Assembly (NCBI GenBank): GCA_037443205.1
Contig: JBBIOU010000010.1
Span: 1 to 64,000, forward strand
Length of the DNA: 64,000 nucleotides
Reading direction: 5' to 3'
Source of the DNA: JBBIOU01 sp037443205
GTDB lineage: Bacteria; Bacteroidota; Bacteroidia; Flavobacteriales_D; UBA2798
Every line of letters starts with the position of its first letter. The stretch's first letter is position 1. Of the stretch, positions 40,122-48,775 are shown piece after piece. A program made the position numbers and the translations under genes. The notes beneath the pieces were generated by a model. It ran no database searches and had not been told where the DNA came from. It saw only the letters and a program-made list of their open reading frames with translations.

Positions 40122-41282
40122 TTATTTTTTTACTTTTTTGCTCCCCTCATACATATCAAAACAGGCATATATGCAGGCTAATTGCCCGTTGATGAGTTGA
40201 ATTTTTTTATTGGCTTTTAAACCGATATGTTTTACTGCCTCTATGTTTGATGACAATATCCATGCGCTATTGTTTTTATAAAAATGTTTAAGTGTTGAGC
40301 CTATACGTTTATAAAAAGTTATCAGGTCATCTTCGCTCAGGCGCTCACCATAAGGCGGGTTAAAAATAATTATGCCGGGTAACGAGAACTTACTTTTGCC
40401 GCTAAAAAAATCATGCCTGTAAAAATTTACCCGAATATATCTCTTTAATGCCAATGCATTTGCTTTACAAATACCTACATTGCGTTCCAGAATATCGCTA
40501 CCGTATATATCAACAGCGGTATGTTTCATATTATCTACAGCTTGCGTGTAAATATTTTGCCATAACTCTTTATCAAAATCGGCATGATACATAAAACCAT
40601 AGTCTTTACGACATATACCTGCAGGAATATTAGCTGCTATTAATGCAGCTTCTAATGCCAAAGTACCGCTGCCGCACATGGGGTCGTAAAAGGGCGTACT
40701 TTTATCCCAATTACTCAACAGTATCATTCCTGCTGCCAGAACTTCACTCAGGGGTGCCTGTCCGTTGATTTTTTTATATCCTCTGCGATAAAGCGAATCG
40801 CCCGAAGTGTCAATTGATAAATTTACTTTATTGTGGCTGATGTGTAAATTTATTTTAATGTCAGGATTCGCTTTATGTACGCTGGGTCGGGTATTGAATT
40901 TTTTCTTAAAGCGGTCAACAATAGCATCTTTTAGTTTTAACGCAGCATATTGCGAATGTTTAAAATAAGGCGAGTTAACAGTATATGTAATAGAAAATGT
41001 TTTTTGGTCGTTAAAATATTTTTCCCACTCTACCTGCATACAATGATGGTATAATTCATTTTCGTTAACTGCATTAAAGGAAGATATATGTTTCATCACG
41101 TTTAAAGCCGTACGCAAACATAAATTGCTTTTATAAATCAATGCCTTATCACCTGTAAACGAAACAGCCCGTTTTTGTATATCAATCGCTGAAGCTCCCA
41201 ATGCACTTAATTCGTCTGCTAAAACCTCTTCCAGACCATGCAATGTTTTGGCTACCAAAAAAAATGTATCTTTATCGCTCAC
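40122..41282 (-). CDS. THUMP-domain class I RNA methyltransferase (RlmL/YpsC type)
   Basis: A 386-residue SAM-dependent methyltransferase. The THUMP RNA-binding domain covers residues ~45-160, followed by RRGYKKINGQAPLSEVLAAGMI. The SAM site is PFYDPMCGSGTLALEAALIAANI and the catalytic motif is FNPPYGERL. It resembles the N-terminal half of RlmL (23S rRNA m2G2445) and Bacillus YpsC; the base modified here is unproven. Translation begins at GTG 41282, as no nearer ATG keeps the family N-terminus. It is divergent from the SUI1 gene. Confidence 0.9.
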   Translation of the reverse strand: MSDKDTFFLVAKTLHGLEEVLADELSALGASAIDIQKRAVSFTGDKALIYKSNLCLRTALNVMKHISSFNAVNENELYHHCMQVEWEKYFNDQKTFSITYTVNSPYFKHSQYAALKLKDAIVDRFKKKFNTRPSVHKANPDIKINLHISHNKVNLSIDTSGDSLYRRGYKKINGQAPLSEVLAAGMILLSNWDKSTPFYDPMCGSGTLALEAALIAANIPAGICRKDYGFMYHADFDKELWQNIYTQAVDNMKHTAVDIYGSDILERNVGICKANALALKRYIRVNFYRHDFFSGKSKFSLPGIIIFNPPYGERLSEDDLITFYKRIGSTLKHFYKNNSAWILSSNIEAVKHIGLKANKKIQLINGQLACIYACFDMYEGSKKVKK

Positions 41283-41316
41283 AACTAAAATTTATTACTT
41301 ATTTACAATAATTATT

Positions 41317-41658
41317 ATGGGTAATAACAAAAAAAACAGGGTAAATATAGTTTATTCCACCAATCCCGATTTTAAATATAGTTATTATGAGGCTCAAGAA
41401 CCCGAAACACTGGCGCCACAGCAACAAAATTTAAAAATATGGCTAGAACGCAAAGGCGGGGGAAAACTGCTTACTATTATAAAAGGTTTTGTAGGTAAAA
41501 ATGATGATATAGAAAGTTTAGCCAAGGAACTGAAAAAAAAATGCGGTGTGGGCGGTGCCGTTAAAGACGGAGAAATTCTTATACAGGGCGATGCAAGAGA
41601 TAAGGTATTAAATATTCTTAGCTCGCTGGGATATCAGGCTAAAAAAGCGGGGGGTTAA
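41317..41658 (+). CDS. SUI1/eIF1-like translation factor (YciH type)
   Basis: A 113-residue protein. The SUI1 domain occupies residues ~40-110: IWLERKGGGKLLTIIKGFVG, then LAKELKKKCGVGGAVKDGEI and IQGDARDKVLNILSSLGYQAKKAG, all diagnostic. Bacterial homologues influence start-codon selection. ATG 41317 is chosen over an upstream frame that overlaps the divergent methyltransferase gene. The stop codon lies in the arm of a 9-bp hairpin. Confidence 0.93.
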   Translation: MGNNKKNRVNIVYSTNPDFKYSYYEAQEPETLAPQQQNLKIWLERKGGGKLLTIIKGFVGKNDDIESLAKELKKKCGVGGAVKDGEILIQGDARDKVLNILSSLGYQAKKAGG

Positions 41659-41673
41659 ACTCAATTAACCCCC
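41650..41673. terminator. Hairpin at the end of the SUI1 gene
   Basis: GGGGGTTAA (41650-41658) and TTAACCCCC (41665-41673) pair perfectly over 9 bp around a 6-nt loop. On the minus strand the stem is followed by CTTTTTTAG, so it is better placed to stop transcription coming from the convergent BI-1 gene, after crossing element copy C. Confidence 0.55.
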
Positions 41674-41723
41674 AAAAGTATCTTGCATTAAATACCCCAC
41701 GAGGCTAGTATCAATTTGCGATT

Positions 41724-41868
41724 ATAAACCCCAATTCAGCATTAGAAATTTGAAATAAATCCAAATTTTCCGCCAGAGGCGGACTGAGTGTGTTGAGTGT
41801 TGTGTGGGATTGGGGTTATCCGCCATCAGGCGAGCATTACGCATGCTAATGCGTAATGTGGGATAAAT
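41724..41868 (-). repeat. Dispersed structured element, copy C
   Basis: The same element on the minus strand. Head hairpin ATTACGCAT/ATGCGTAAT (41836-41857); CGCC-TGAT-GGCG just after it; long-range arms AACCCCAAT and ATTGGGGTT (plus-strand coordinates 41809-41817 with 41727-41735), 9 bp perfect; CCGCC-TCT-GGCGG inside. By eye it is nearly identical to copy B, but one pair of the long-range stem is C-G here and A-T there. It lies between convergent genes. Confidence 0.85.
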
Positions 41869-41883
41869 ATATTGAAACTTAAC

Positions 41884-42594
41884 TTATTTTCTTTCTCCGA
41901 ATAAACGAAGCAGGGTTAAAAACAGATTGATAAATAATATATACATCTGCAAACCGAAGATAAGTGCAAGCTTAGATGTTGATTCTCCCTGGTATTCGGC
42001 CATCTGGCTCCAGTTTTTAATTTCCTGCATTTTATAAGCTGTTAATCCGGTAAATACAAACACGCCTATGATTGATATTATCCAGTCGAGTTTTTCGCTT
42101 TGCATAAAAATATTTACTATAGAGGCAATGAATATACCAATAAACACCATATACAATATACTTCCCAGTTTAGTTAAATCTGTTTTAGTAAAATAACCCA
42201 ACAAAGCCATAGCACCATAAGTACCTGCGGTGATGGCAAATACAGAAGCTATTGAACCCAATTCATAAACCAAAAAGATAAACCCTAATGAAGCACCTAT
42301 TAGTACGCTATATAAAATATATAGTGCCAACAATACAACAATTGACAATCTGTTGTATGCCATCTGCATAAGCAGTGCTAAACCTACCGGGGCAAAAAGT
42401 ACGATATATCCCAGTGGCGTGAATCCTGTTTCACTGATAAGTAATAAAACAAGATTTAAGTTATGACCGAACAACCATGCTACCACACCGGAAATAGCCA
42501 GCGCAGCAAACATATAAGAAAAAACATTGGCAATTAGTGCACGCGATTTAGCAACAATTTCGCCTTGCATAGAATCTAAAGTATTGTAACTCAT
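41884..42594 (-). CDS. Bax inhibitor-1/YccA family membrane protein
   Basis: A 236-residue protein with about seven membrane helices (for example VFSYMFAALAISGVVAWLFG, PLGYIVLFAPVGLALLMQMA, LALYILYSVLIGASLGFIFLVY and VFAITAGTYGAMALLGYFTKTDLTKLG). The C-terminus LALIFGLQMYILFINLFLTLLRLFGERK is the family signature. Eukaryotic and Bacillus members form pH-sensitive calcium leaks; the bacterial role here is not known. It follows the YugP-type gene by 38 nt. Confidence 0.92.
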   Translation of the reverse strand: MSYNTLDSMQGEIVAKSRALIANVFSYMFAALAISGVVAWLFGHNLNLVLLLISETGFTPLGYIVLFAPVGLALLMQMAYNRLSIVVLLALYILYSVLIGASLGFIFLVYELGSIASVFAITAGTYGAMALLGYFTKTDLTKLGSILYMVFIGIFIASIVNIFMQSEKLDWIISIIGVFVFTGLTAYKMQEIKNWSQMAEYQGESTSKLALIFGLQMYILFINLFLTLLRLFGERK

Positions 42595-42632
42595 AATTAT
42601 ATTTTTTTTGGTTATTAATGTTTCAAAGATAA

Positions 42633-43358
42633 TTAATCTCTTCGATTATTTAAAAGAGAAATATAATATAATAATGTAGCCAAAGAACCTACGGCTGCAA
42701 CCACATAAGTAAGTGCGGCCCAGGTTAATGCATCTTTGGCATTGGCGTGTTCGCTTTTTGTAACTATACCGCGATTAGTCATCCAGGCCAATGCCCTGCG
42801 ACTGGCATCAAATTCTACCGGCAGGGTAACAAAACTAAAGAGTGTAAATACACCATAACATCCAATAAAAAGGTAAATAATTGTATCTATCGGAATAGTT
42901 TTGTATAAAGCGTATCCGCCAAAAATACTTAACAGCAAAATAAAGTTCAGAATTTTACCGCTTACTGCTTGTATGGGCACCAAAGCCGAACGCATTTCGA
43001 GCATACTGTATTTTTCGGCATGTTGTATGGCATGACCACACTCGTGAGCGGCCACGGCAGCAGCAGCAGCGTTGCGCCCATGATACACATCGTAGCTTAA
43101 ATTAACGGTTCTGTTTTGAGGGTTATAATGGTCGGTAAGTTCTCCCTCTACACAAATAACATTAACCCCATAAACACCATTATCAGCCAGCATTTTTTCG
43201 GCAATTTCTTTACCACTCATTCCATTACTGATGGGTGTTTGCGAATAGCGCTGAAATTTACTTTTTAATGTAAAACTCACCACCATTCCAATAAGCATAA
43301 ATACAATACCAATTAAAAATGCACCGTTTTGCATTAATCCATTCATCTCTGAGTACAT
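42633..43358 (-). CDS. YugP-type zinc metallopeptidase, membrane-bound
   Basis: A 241-residue protein of the neutral zinc metallopeptidase (DUF2268-like/YugP) family. Zinc motif H105-ECGH is in AVAAHECGHAIQHAEKYSML. Membrane helices lie at about 12-31, 133-152, 156-178 and 218-236. The FDASRRALAWMTNRGIV segment supplies the conserved acidic zinc-ligand region. Substrates are unknown. It is in a minus-strand run queD-folE-yugP-BI-1 with gaps of -1, 19 and 38 nt. Confidence 0.9.
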   Translation of the reverse strand: MYSEMNGLMQNGAFLIGIVFMLIGMVVSFTLKSKFQRYSQTPISNGMSGKEIAEKMLADNGVYGVNVICVEGELTDHYNPQNRTVNLSYDVYHGRNAAAAAVAAHECGHAIQHAEKYSMLEMRSALVPIQAVSGKILNFILLLSIFGGYALYKTIPIDTIIYLFIGCYGVFTLFSFVTLPVEFDASRRALAWMTNRGIVTKSEHANAKDALTWAALTYVVAAVGSLATLLYYISLLNNRRD

Positions 43359-43377
43359 AAGGTTTTGATTTTTAAGT

Positions 43378-44013
43378 TTAACTTAGTTTAGCGCTGATAA
43401 GCGAAATAAACTCTTTGCGGGTAGGTTCTTTTAAAAACTCACCGGTAAATGCCGAAGTGGTAGTTACCGAATTTTGTTTTTGAACTCCGCGCATTTGCAT
43501 ACACATATGCTGAGCTTCTATAACTACAGCCACCCCCAAGGGGTTTAATGTTTGTTGAATGCAATCGCGTATTTCGTTTGTCAGCCTTTCTTGTACCTGC
43601 AATCTGCGTGCAAAAGCATCAACTACGCGTGGAATTTTACTTAAACCGACAATATGTCCGTTGGGGATATAGGCTATATGTGCTTTACCAAAAAAGGGCA
43701 AGAGGTGGTGTTCACACAAAGAATATACTTCAATGTCTTTAACAATAACCATCTGACTGTAATCTTCGGCAAACATTGCCGATTGCATAATTTCTACCGG
43801 ATTAATATCGTAACCGTGTGTAAGAAACTGTATGGCCTTGGCAAAACGTTCGGGTGTTTTTTTTAATCCTTCGCGTTGTGCATCTTCTCCGATTTGATAA
43901 ATGATATTGCGTGTAGCGTTGGCTATTTGGCTTATCTTTTCAGGATTGTATTGTTCCAGGCGTTCGTATCCGTCTAAGTTATTATCTGAAATTATGTCAG
44001 TTTTTTTTGTCAT
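43378..44013 (-). CDS. folE: GTP cyclohydrolase I
   Basis: A 211-residue enzyme that converts GTP to 7,8-dihydroneopterin triphosphate for folate and pterin synthesis. Zinc ligands lie in YSLCEHHLLPFFGKAHIAYIP (Cys, His) and in AQHMCMQMRGVQKQNS (Cys). The helical core VVDAFARRLQVQERLTNEI is typical. Its start overlaps the queD stop by 1 nt (TAATG), so the two are coupled. It lies 19 nt ahead of the metallopeptidase gene. Confidence 0.97.
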   Translation of the reverse strand: MTKKTDIISDNNLDGYERLEQYNPEKISQIANATRNIIYQIGEDAQREGLKKTPERFAKAIQFLTHGYDINPVEIMQSAMFAEDYSQMVIVKDIEVYSLCEHHLLPFFGKAHIAYIPNGHIVGLSKIPRVVDAFARRLQVQERLTNEIRDCIQQTLNPLGVAVVIEAQHMCMQMRGVQKQNSVTTTSAFTGEFLKEPTRKEFISLISAKLS

Positions 44014-44432
44014 TATTCACCAAGGTATTCTGCGTAATTATTTTCAGTTTCCCATAGTTTAACAGCATAGAGTTTACAATGGTCGTTATTTATAAGCGGC
44101 TGTAAAATATCCCAAATTACTATGCAAAGATTTTCGGTACTGGGTTTAATATTTTTTAAAAAAGGGATGTCTAAATTCAGGTTTTTATGGTCAAATACAT
44201 CAGTAACATTTTCTTTTATAAGCTTACTGAGTTTTTTTAAATCAATGCAAAAACCGGTAACGGGGTCGGGAACACCTTTTACAGTTACATAAAGTGTATA
44301 GTTATGTCCGTGCCAGTTGGGATTGGCGCATTTACCAAAAACTTCAAAATTTTTTTCTTCGCTCCATGCTTCATGCCACAATTTATGGGCGGCATTAAAA
44401 CTTTCTTTTCGGGTAATATAAACTGTTCTCAT
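44013..44432 (-). CDS. queD: 6-carboxytetrahydropterin synthase QueD/PTPS family
   Basis: A 139-residue pterin enzyme using the FolE product, on the queuosine route or making a related pterin. Zinc ligands are His in SFNAAHKLW and the two His of NWHGHNY. The catalytic Cys is in GKCANPNWHGHNY and the Asp/His pair is DHKNLN. ATG 44432 (MRTVYITRKESF) is chosen; the longer frame adds nine residues not seen in the family. Coupling with folE supports a shared pterin pathway. Confidence 0.93.
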   Translation of the reverse strand: MRTVYITRKESFNAAHKLWHEAWSEEKNFEVFGKCANPNWHGHNYTLYVTVKGVPDPVTGFCIDLKKLSKLIKENVTDVFDHKNLNLDIPFLKNIKPSTENLCIVIWDILQPLINNDHCKLYAVKLWETENNYAEYLGE

Positions 44433-44501
44433 TAGGGCACAAAGATAGGCAAAAAGCAACTGGCATAAAATGATATTGATGCGAAAGAGTTATTGTTATT
44501 T

Positions 44502-45854
44502 TTATTCTTTGAGCCATTCGGCCTCAGTTTGGCTAAAATCTATTTCGTAAATATCAAATTCTCCTTTACCATCTTCGCGTATTGAAGAAAGATACCCTTT
44601 TTTACCATCGGCCGAAAGTCGAAAATAAATATCGTGGTTCACGCTGTTTACCGGGTAACCTAAATTTTTGGGTGCGGTCCAAACTCCGCCTTCAAATTTA
44701 GAGTAATAAATATCATATCCTCCCATGCTGCCATGTCCTTCCGAACTAAAAAAAAGATACTTGTCTTTATAAATAAAAGGGGTTGTTTCTTGCATGGGGG
44801 TATTTAATTCGGTTACCGGCATCGGCTCGCTCCATTTATTACTTCCCAGCTTATTACTTTTATAAATATCGGCTCCGTTTTTTTCTCCTCCTCTTTCGCT
44901 AACGAAATAAATTGTTTTTTCATCGCTGGTAAGTGTCGGGCAACCATCAAAAAAACTTGTGTTAATAGCTTTTTTACCCTTGGGTAACAATTTTGCCATA
45001 CCCCATTTATCGGTAGATTTGCTTAATTTGGCAACTGCTATATCTGAACTTTTGGTGTATCTGGATATGTTTTGTGTGATGTATATGGTAGAGCCGTCAG
45101 CCGTAACGTGGCTAACCAAATCATGTTCATCGGTATTCAATTTACCTTCCACCTGTCTGGGTTCGCTCCAAGTTCCATCTTCGTTGCGTGTACAATAGTA
45201 TATATCTTCAAAATATTTGCTGTCGGCAGTAGAAACTATCCCTCCGGTGCTTTGTGGCCTGCGCGAACCAAAATAAAGTATTTTGCCATCCGCAGTTTCA
45301 AATGCTGCATAGTCATAATTTCGGGAGTTTATGAGGGCAATGTTGGTAATATTGGCCTTTACCGGATTAGCTACCATTTCTTTGGCGCGTTTGCATTGGG
45401 CAATATATTCATCCACCATATAATCCTTTAGTTTTACGGGGTTAGAAGCATTGGCAGCTTTAAACTTTTCAAATGCAGCAATGGCTTCGTCTAACTTAAG
45501 CAGGCGGTGATTAACCTTGCCTATTAAATAATCACTCTCGCTGTTTACTTTGGGGTCGAGTTCCAGCGATTTGTTTAGATATTCCAGGCAGGCATTGTAA
45601 TTGAGTAATTCGTAATAGCACTCTGCTGCTCTGTAATATGCTGCCGCATTATTTTTATCTTGCACTATTACTTCGCGGTATGCCGATAGCGCTCCCTTGT
45701 AATCACCCGCATACTGAAGGTTTTTGGCATCTGTCATTTTTTTCAGTATCAGGGTTTTTTCAATAATATTTTTACTGGAATCAGGAAAAAAAATACCTGC
45801 CAACGACAAGTTGCAACAACTTATTATGCTTAATAGTAGTATGTTTTTTTTCAT
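44502..45854 (-). CDS. Exported TPR and PD40 (WD40-like) protein
   Basis: A 450-residue protein with a signal peptide (MKKNILLLSIISCCNLSLA), TPR units over residues ~40-150, and a PD40 beta-propeller over ~165-440. Propeller units carry DGKILYFGSRRPQSTGG, DEHDLVSHVTADGSTIYITQN, DEKTIYFVSERGGEKNGADIY and DKYLFFSSEGHGSMGGYDIYYSK. The layout equals the first two-thirds of the TPR-PD40-OmpA protein at 58.2 kb, but the OmpA domain is absent. It is probably an envelope or motility/secretion accessory protein. The exact role is not established. Confidence 0.82.
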   Translation of the reverse strand: MKKNILLLSIISCCNLSLAGIFFPDSSKNIIEKTLILKKMTDAKNLQYAGDYKGALSAYREVIVQDKNNAAAYYRAAECYYELLNYNACLEYLNKSLELDPKVNSESDYLIGKVNHRLLKLDEAIAAFEKFKAANASNPVKLKDYMVDEYIAQCKRAKEMVANPVKANITNIALINSRNYDYAAFETADGKILYFGSRRPQSTGGIVSTADSKYFEDIYYCTRNEDGTWSEPRQVEGKLNTDEHDLVSHVTADGSTIYITQNISRYTKSSDIAVAKLSKSTDKWGMAKLLPKGKKAINTSFFDGCPTLTSDEKTIYFVSERGGEKNGADIYKSNKLGSNKWSEPMPVTELNTPMQETTPFIYKDKYLFFSSEGHGSMGGYDIYYSKFEGGVWTAPKNLGYPVNSVNHDIYFRLSADGKKGYLSSIREDGKGEFDIYEIDFSQTEAEWLKE

Positions 45855-45902
45855 AAATTATTGTGTATGGTTTTATTCTTGCAAAACAAATATAATAAAT
45901 CT

Positions 45903-46676
45903 TTAATTTGTCTGTGTATTTTTTTCATTTGCGGGTGAATTAAGGTTCTTGTCTAAGTAATAATGCATACCTATACCACAGGCTACTATGGCCAAAATAG
46001 GGGCAAATAAAATACCAACATGGTAGGGCAGATAAAACAATGCCGTAAAAATAAACCCGTTGCCAAAGGCAAAACCGGCATTTTTACGCACATATACAAC
46101 ACTTTGACTGATGGTCATTTTTCTACGTTCGTTGATATAATCAATCATAGAAAATCCGTAAAAATAACAACCTACCAAAAACATGAAAACAGGTGTGGCT
46201 AAACTCATTCCGGGTATAAATAATGCCAAAATAATCCAGGCAGATATAAGTAAATATTCTAACAAAAAATTTCCTATGGCTATCCTTATGCCTCTGCGTA
46301 TGTCTTTTATGAGCTGCGAGAATGAAGTTGTATAATTATTCCCTGTAATTTTTTTTTCAACCACATAGCTCAAATGAGCAAGCAAAGGCGAGAGTAGCAC
46401 AAACACAATGTATTTACGCATTTTAAAGGCCATAAGTGTTAATATATACATGCCCAACATCTTAAAAATCTCAAACATCAATTCATTAAAACTTTCTACC
46501 TGTTCAATATCATATTGGTGTAAAATATCTTCGATGGCTGTGCCCGCATAGTAGATTAATCCCGATAGAATAGCTGGTGGTATAAAGTATAGCCATATTT
46601 TGTGTTTAGCAATAAAAATAATTGCTTTAAAGTAACCGGATAGTGCCCAAAAGAATTGTTTAAGGTGGATATTCAA
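45903..46676 (-). CDS. EI24-domain (CysZ-like) membrane protein
   Basis: A 257-residue protein with about five or six membrane helices. The motifs ISQSVVYVRKNAGFAFGNGFIFTALFYLPYHVGILFAPILAIVACG and FYGFSMIDYINERRK are the EI24/CysZ signature. CysZ imports sulfate in some bacteria; for Bacteroidota homologues this is not shown. The frame appears to begin with TTG at 46676 (MNIHLKQFFWALSGYFKA), since the next Met lies well inside the domain. It is 36 nt downstream of a DUF6340 gene. Confidence 0.82.
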   Translation of the reverse strand: MNIHLKQFFWALSGYFKAIIFIAKHKIWLYFIPPAILSGLIYYAGTAIEDILHQYDIEQVESFNELMFEIFKMLGMYILTLMAFKMRKYIVFVLLSPLLAHLSYVVEKKITGNNYTTSFSQLIKDIRRGIRIAIGNFLLEYLLISAWIILALFIPGMSLATPVFMFLVGCYFYGFSMIDYINERRKMTISQSVVYVRKNAGFAFGNGFIFTALFYLPYHVGILFAPILAIVACGIGMHYYLDKNLNSPANEKNTQTN

Positions 46677-46712
46677 ACAATAAATTTTGGTAAAAATAAC
46701 ACAGAAATTTAA

Positions 46713-47639
46713 TTACTCATTTAAATATTTTTGTTCAAAACTATTCATCACAGATTTTGTTTCGATATATAATTGCTCTTTTAGGATTTTAAGTACATCT
46801 TTTGAATAAGCATGTTGTTTTATGGCGAGTGCTTGTTCTAAAAATTCGATGGCGGTAAAATAATTACCCTTACCTGCATAGTAAACCGCAAGGTTATGAA
46901 AGGCATATCTGCGTATTCGCTTATTGGGATGATAAATTAAATCTAACCAGATATCGGCTGCTTTTATCCATGTGTCATCGTATGTATATCTTGCAGCCAT
47001 TCTAATCATTTTATTGCCACCCACGTAATAACTTTGGGAAATATTTAACCAAAAATCACTTATCCGGTATGCTAAATCAAATGCCGCAAATTGATATGAA
47101 TCAAATATTTTATTGTCTCTGATTAAGTATTTTAATATTTCCGAACTATCTTTTAAATAATTTTCTCTTTTATAAATTTTAAAATATTCATAAACTATAT
47201 CTTTTTTTTGTGTTGAATATATTTTCCACCCGATACTGAATAGCTCATTTTTTTGCTTTTTAGGAAACGTAAAAAAAGGTTGTTTAACATTCTTAAAATA
47301 TTCGAGTGAAATAATATGTTGTGCATTTAAGGCATGGCAAATGCTGTCTATTTGATGATGTGTAAAGGTAGTTTGCAGGCTATCGGAAAGATTGTTGTTG
47401 GATAGGGGTTTATTAATGATATTAATTGTTTTATAATAATTAAAAAGGGTAAGATACTCTTTTAAAAAATTACATATATTGTATGTGTGTTTTGCCGGAA
47501 AGCGATTAAGAATAATAATCGCATCCGCATGTTTAAGCTGTTTAATTTCTATGGGTTTGTGAACATTAAATTCGGTATAAATACTGCAGGCTGAAATATT
47601 TATACAAAGTAAACAGGTTATATACAGCTTAGCAGACAA
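46713..47639 (-). CDS. DUF6340-like lipoprotein, copy 2
   Basis: A 308-residue predicted lipoprotein (MSAKLYITCLLCINISAC, lipobox ISAC, C18). It shares its whole layout with the gene just upstream: an opening segment on naming the gene's own value-like strand DAIIILNRFPA, a QAQ/NAQHIISLEYF block, a YRISDFWLNISQSYYVGGNKMIRMAARYTYDDTWIKAADIWLDL block, and TPR-like helices at the end (RYAFHNLAVYYAGKGNYFTAIEFLEQAL). Weaker similarity to DUF6340 than its neighbour suggests divergence after tandem duplication. Function unknown. Confidence 0.72.
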   Translation of the reverse strand: MSAKLYITCLLCINISACSIYTEFNVHKPIEIKQLKHADAIIILNRFPAKHTYNICNFLKEYLTLFNYYKTINIINKPLSNNNLSDSLQTTFTHHQIDSICHALNAQHIISLEYFKNVKQPFFTFPKKQKNELFSIGWKIYSTQKKDIVYEYFKIYKRENYLKDSSEILKYLIRDNKIFDSYQFAAFDLAYRISDFWLNISQSYYVGGNKMIRMAARYTYDDTWIKAADIWLDLIYHPNKRIRRYAFHNLAVYYAGKGNYFTAIEFLEQALAIKQHAYSKDVLKILKEQLYIETKSVMNSFEQKYLNE

Positions 47640-47643
47640 AAAA

Positions 47644-48681
47644 TTAATCAGTAAAATAATCGTTGTTAGATTGTTTATTATGTCTTTTTATCAATCTTCG
47701 TTCCTCATCGGCTCTAATATTCAGGTAATTTATCAATGCCATGGTATTACCATAACGTCTTAGCTCCATAGATTGCCGGGCAAAGTTCATGGCATTATCA
47801 TTATCTCCGATACGGGCATAATGCACGGCCAGATTATGCAATGCACGCGATTTTATTTTTCTTTTACCGGCATTGTTGGCTTCTGCCTGCCAGATTTCGG
47901 TTGCACTTTGCCAATTACCGGCACGTGCATAACGCGATGCTTGCTTCATAGAAGGGGTACCTCCTTTAAAATAACTGTGAGCAACATTAACCCATTGTTC
48001 TGAAATGCGAAAACCATATTCTACACCTGCCCGCGCACCGGTACCTTTTATCACGCGGTTTTTTCTGATATAATTATCTACCGCAGCTCCATAGTTAGGA
48101 TTTTTGGCATAAGTTGTCCAGGTTTCCAGGTGATGCTCATCAATTATTTTTTTTGATGCGGGAACATAAATACGCCAACCGGTTTTTACCAAGGTGTTAT
48201 TGGCATTTCCTGTCCCGGCTGAAGAAGGTGGGATTGGACCACCATTAGCAACTGTAGAAATACCCGAGTTGGAATCAAAAAATTCTAAAACAATCAAAGC
48301 CTGAGCATTATTTATGCTACATAAGCTATCTACAGTGCTCCAGCTTAAGGGATTGGCCATGTAGCTTCTGCCCGAACCTTTCATTACTCCGTTTATTAAG
48401 TTTACATGTTTATAATTTTCGGAATGAGATAGACACTCCCTGAGTGTAATAACACAATTTTCTGCACCTCGCTTATCTGCTCCTATGGTTTCGCCTGTTA
48501 AAACTCCTTCTGCTATGTTTATTCCCCTGCCTTTATCAGACAAGGTGCGATTGAGTATAGCCACTCGCTCTATGTTATCTATATTATTAATATTAGCCGG
48601 ACGCAGAACTTGCCAGGTAGTTGAAGCGGTACACGAAACCAAAGCAGCCGCCATTAAAAAATAATGAAAGTATCTTATCAT
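47644..48681 (-). CDS. DUF6340-family lipoprotein, copy 1
   Basis: A 345-residue predicted lipoprotein (MIRYFHYFLMAAALVSC, lipobox LVSC, C17). It contains IERVAILNRTLSDKGRG, then INIAEGVLTGETIGADKRGAE, typical of DUF6340, followed by NAQALIVLEFFDS, the YGFRISEQWVNVAHSYFKGG motif and C-terminal TPR-like helices (ALHNLAVHYARIGDNDNAMNFA). It is probably an outer-membrane-associated protein that binds other envelope components through TPRs. The role is unknown. The gene is followed by its paralogue after 4 nt. Confidence 0.8.
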   Translation of the reverse strand: MIRYFHYFLMAAALVSCTASTTWQVLRPANINNIDNIERVAILNRTLSDKGRGINIAEGVLTGETIGADKRGAENCVITLRECLSHSENYKHVNLINGVMKGSGRSYMANPLSWSTVDSLCSINNAQALIVLEFFDSNSGISTVANGGPIPPSSAGTGNANNTLVKTGWRIYVPASKKIIDEHHLETWTTYAKNPNYGAAVDNYIRKNRVIKGTGARAGVEYGFRISEQWVNVAHSYFKGGTPSMKQASRYARAGNWQSATEIWQAEANNAGKRKIKSRALHNLAVHYARIGDNDNAMNFARQSMELRRYGNTMALINYLNIRADEERRLIKRHNKQSNNDYFTD

Positions 48682-48775
48682 GCTGTATGGGGGTATTTAA
48701 ATTGTTATTTTTTTGTTAAAAACAAATTATGTGCCAACTGTAAATTATTACGATAAATTATCCGGTTGTAACTTA

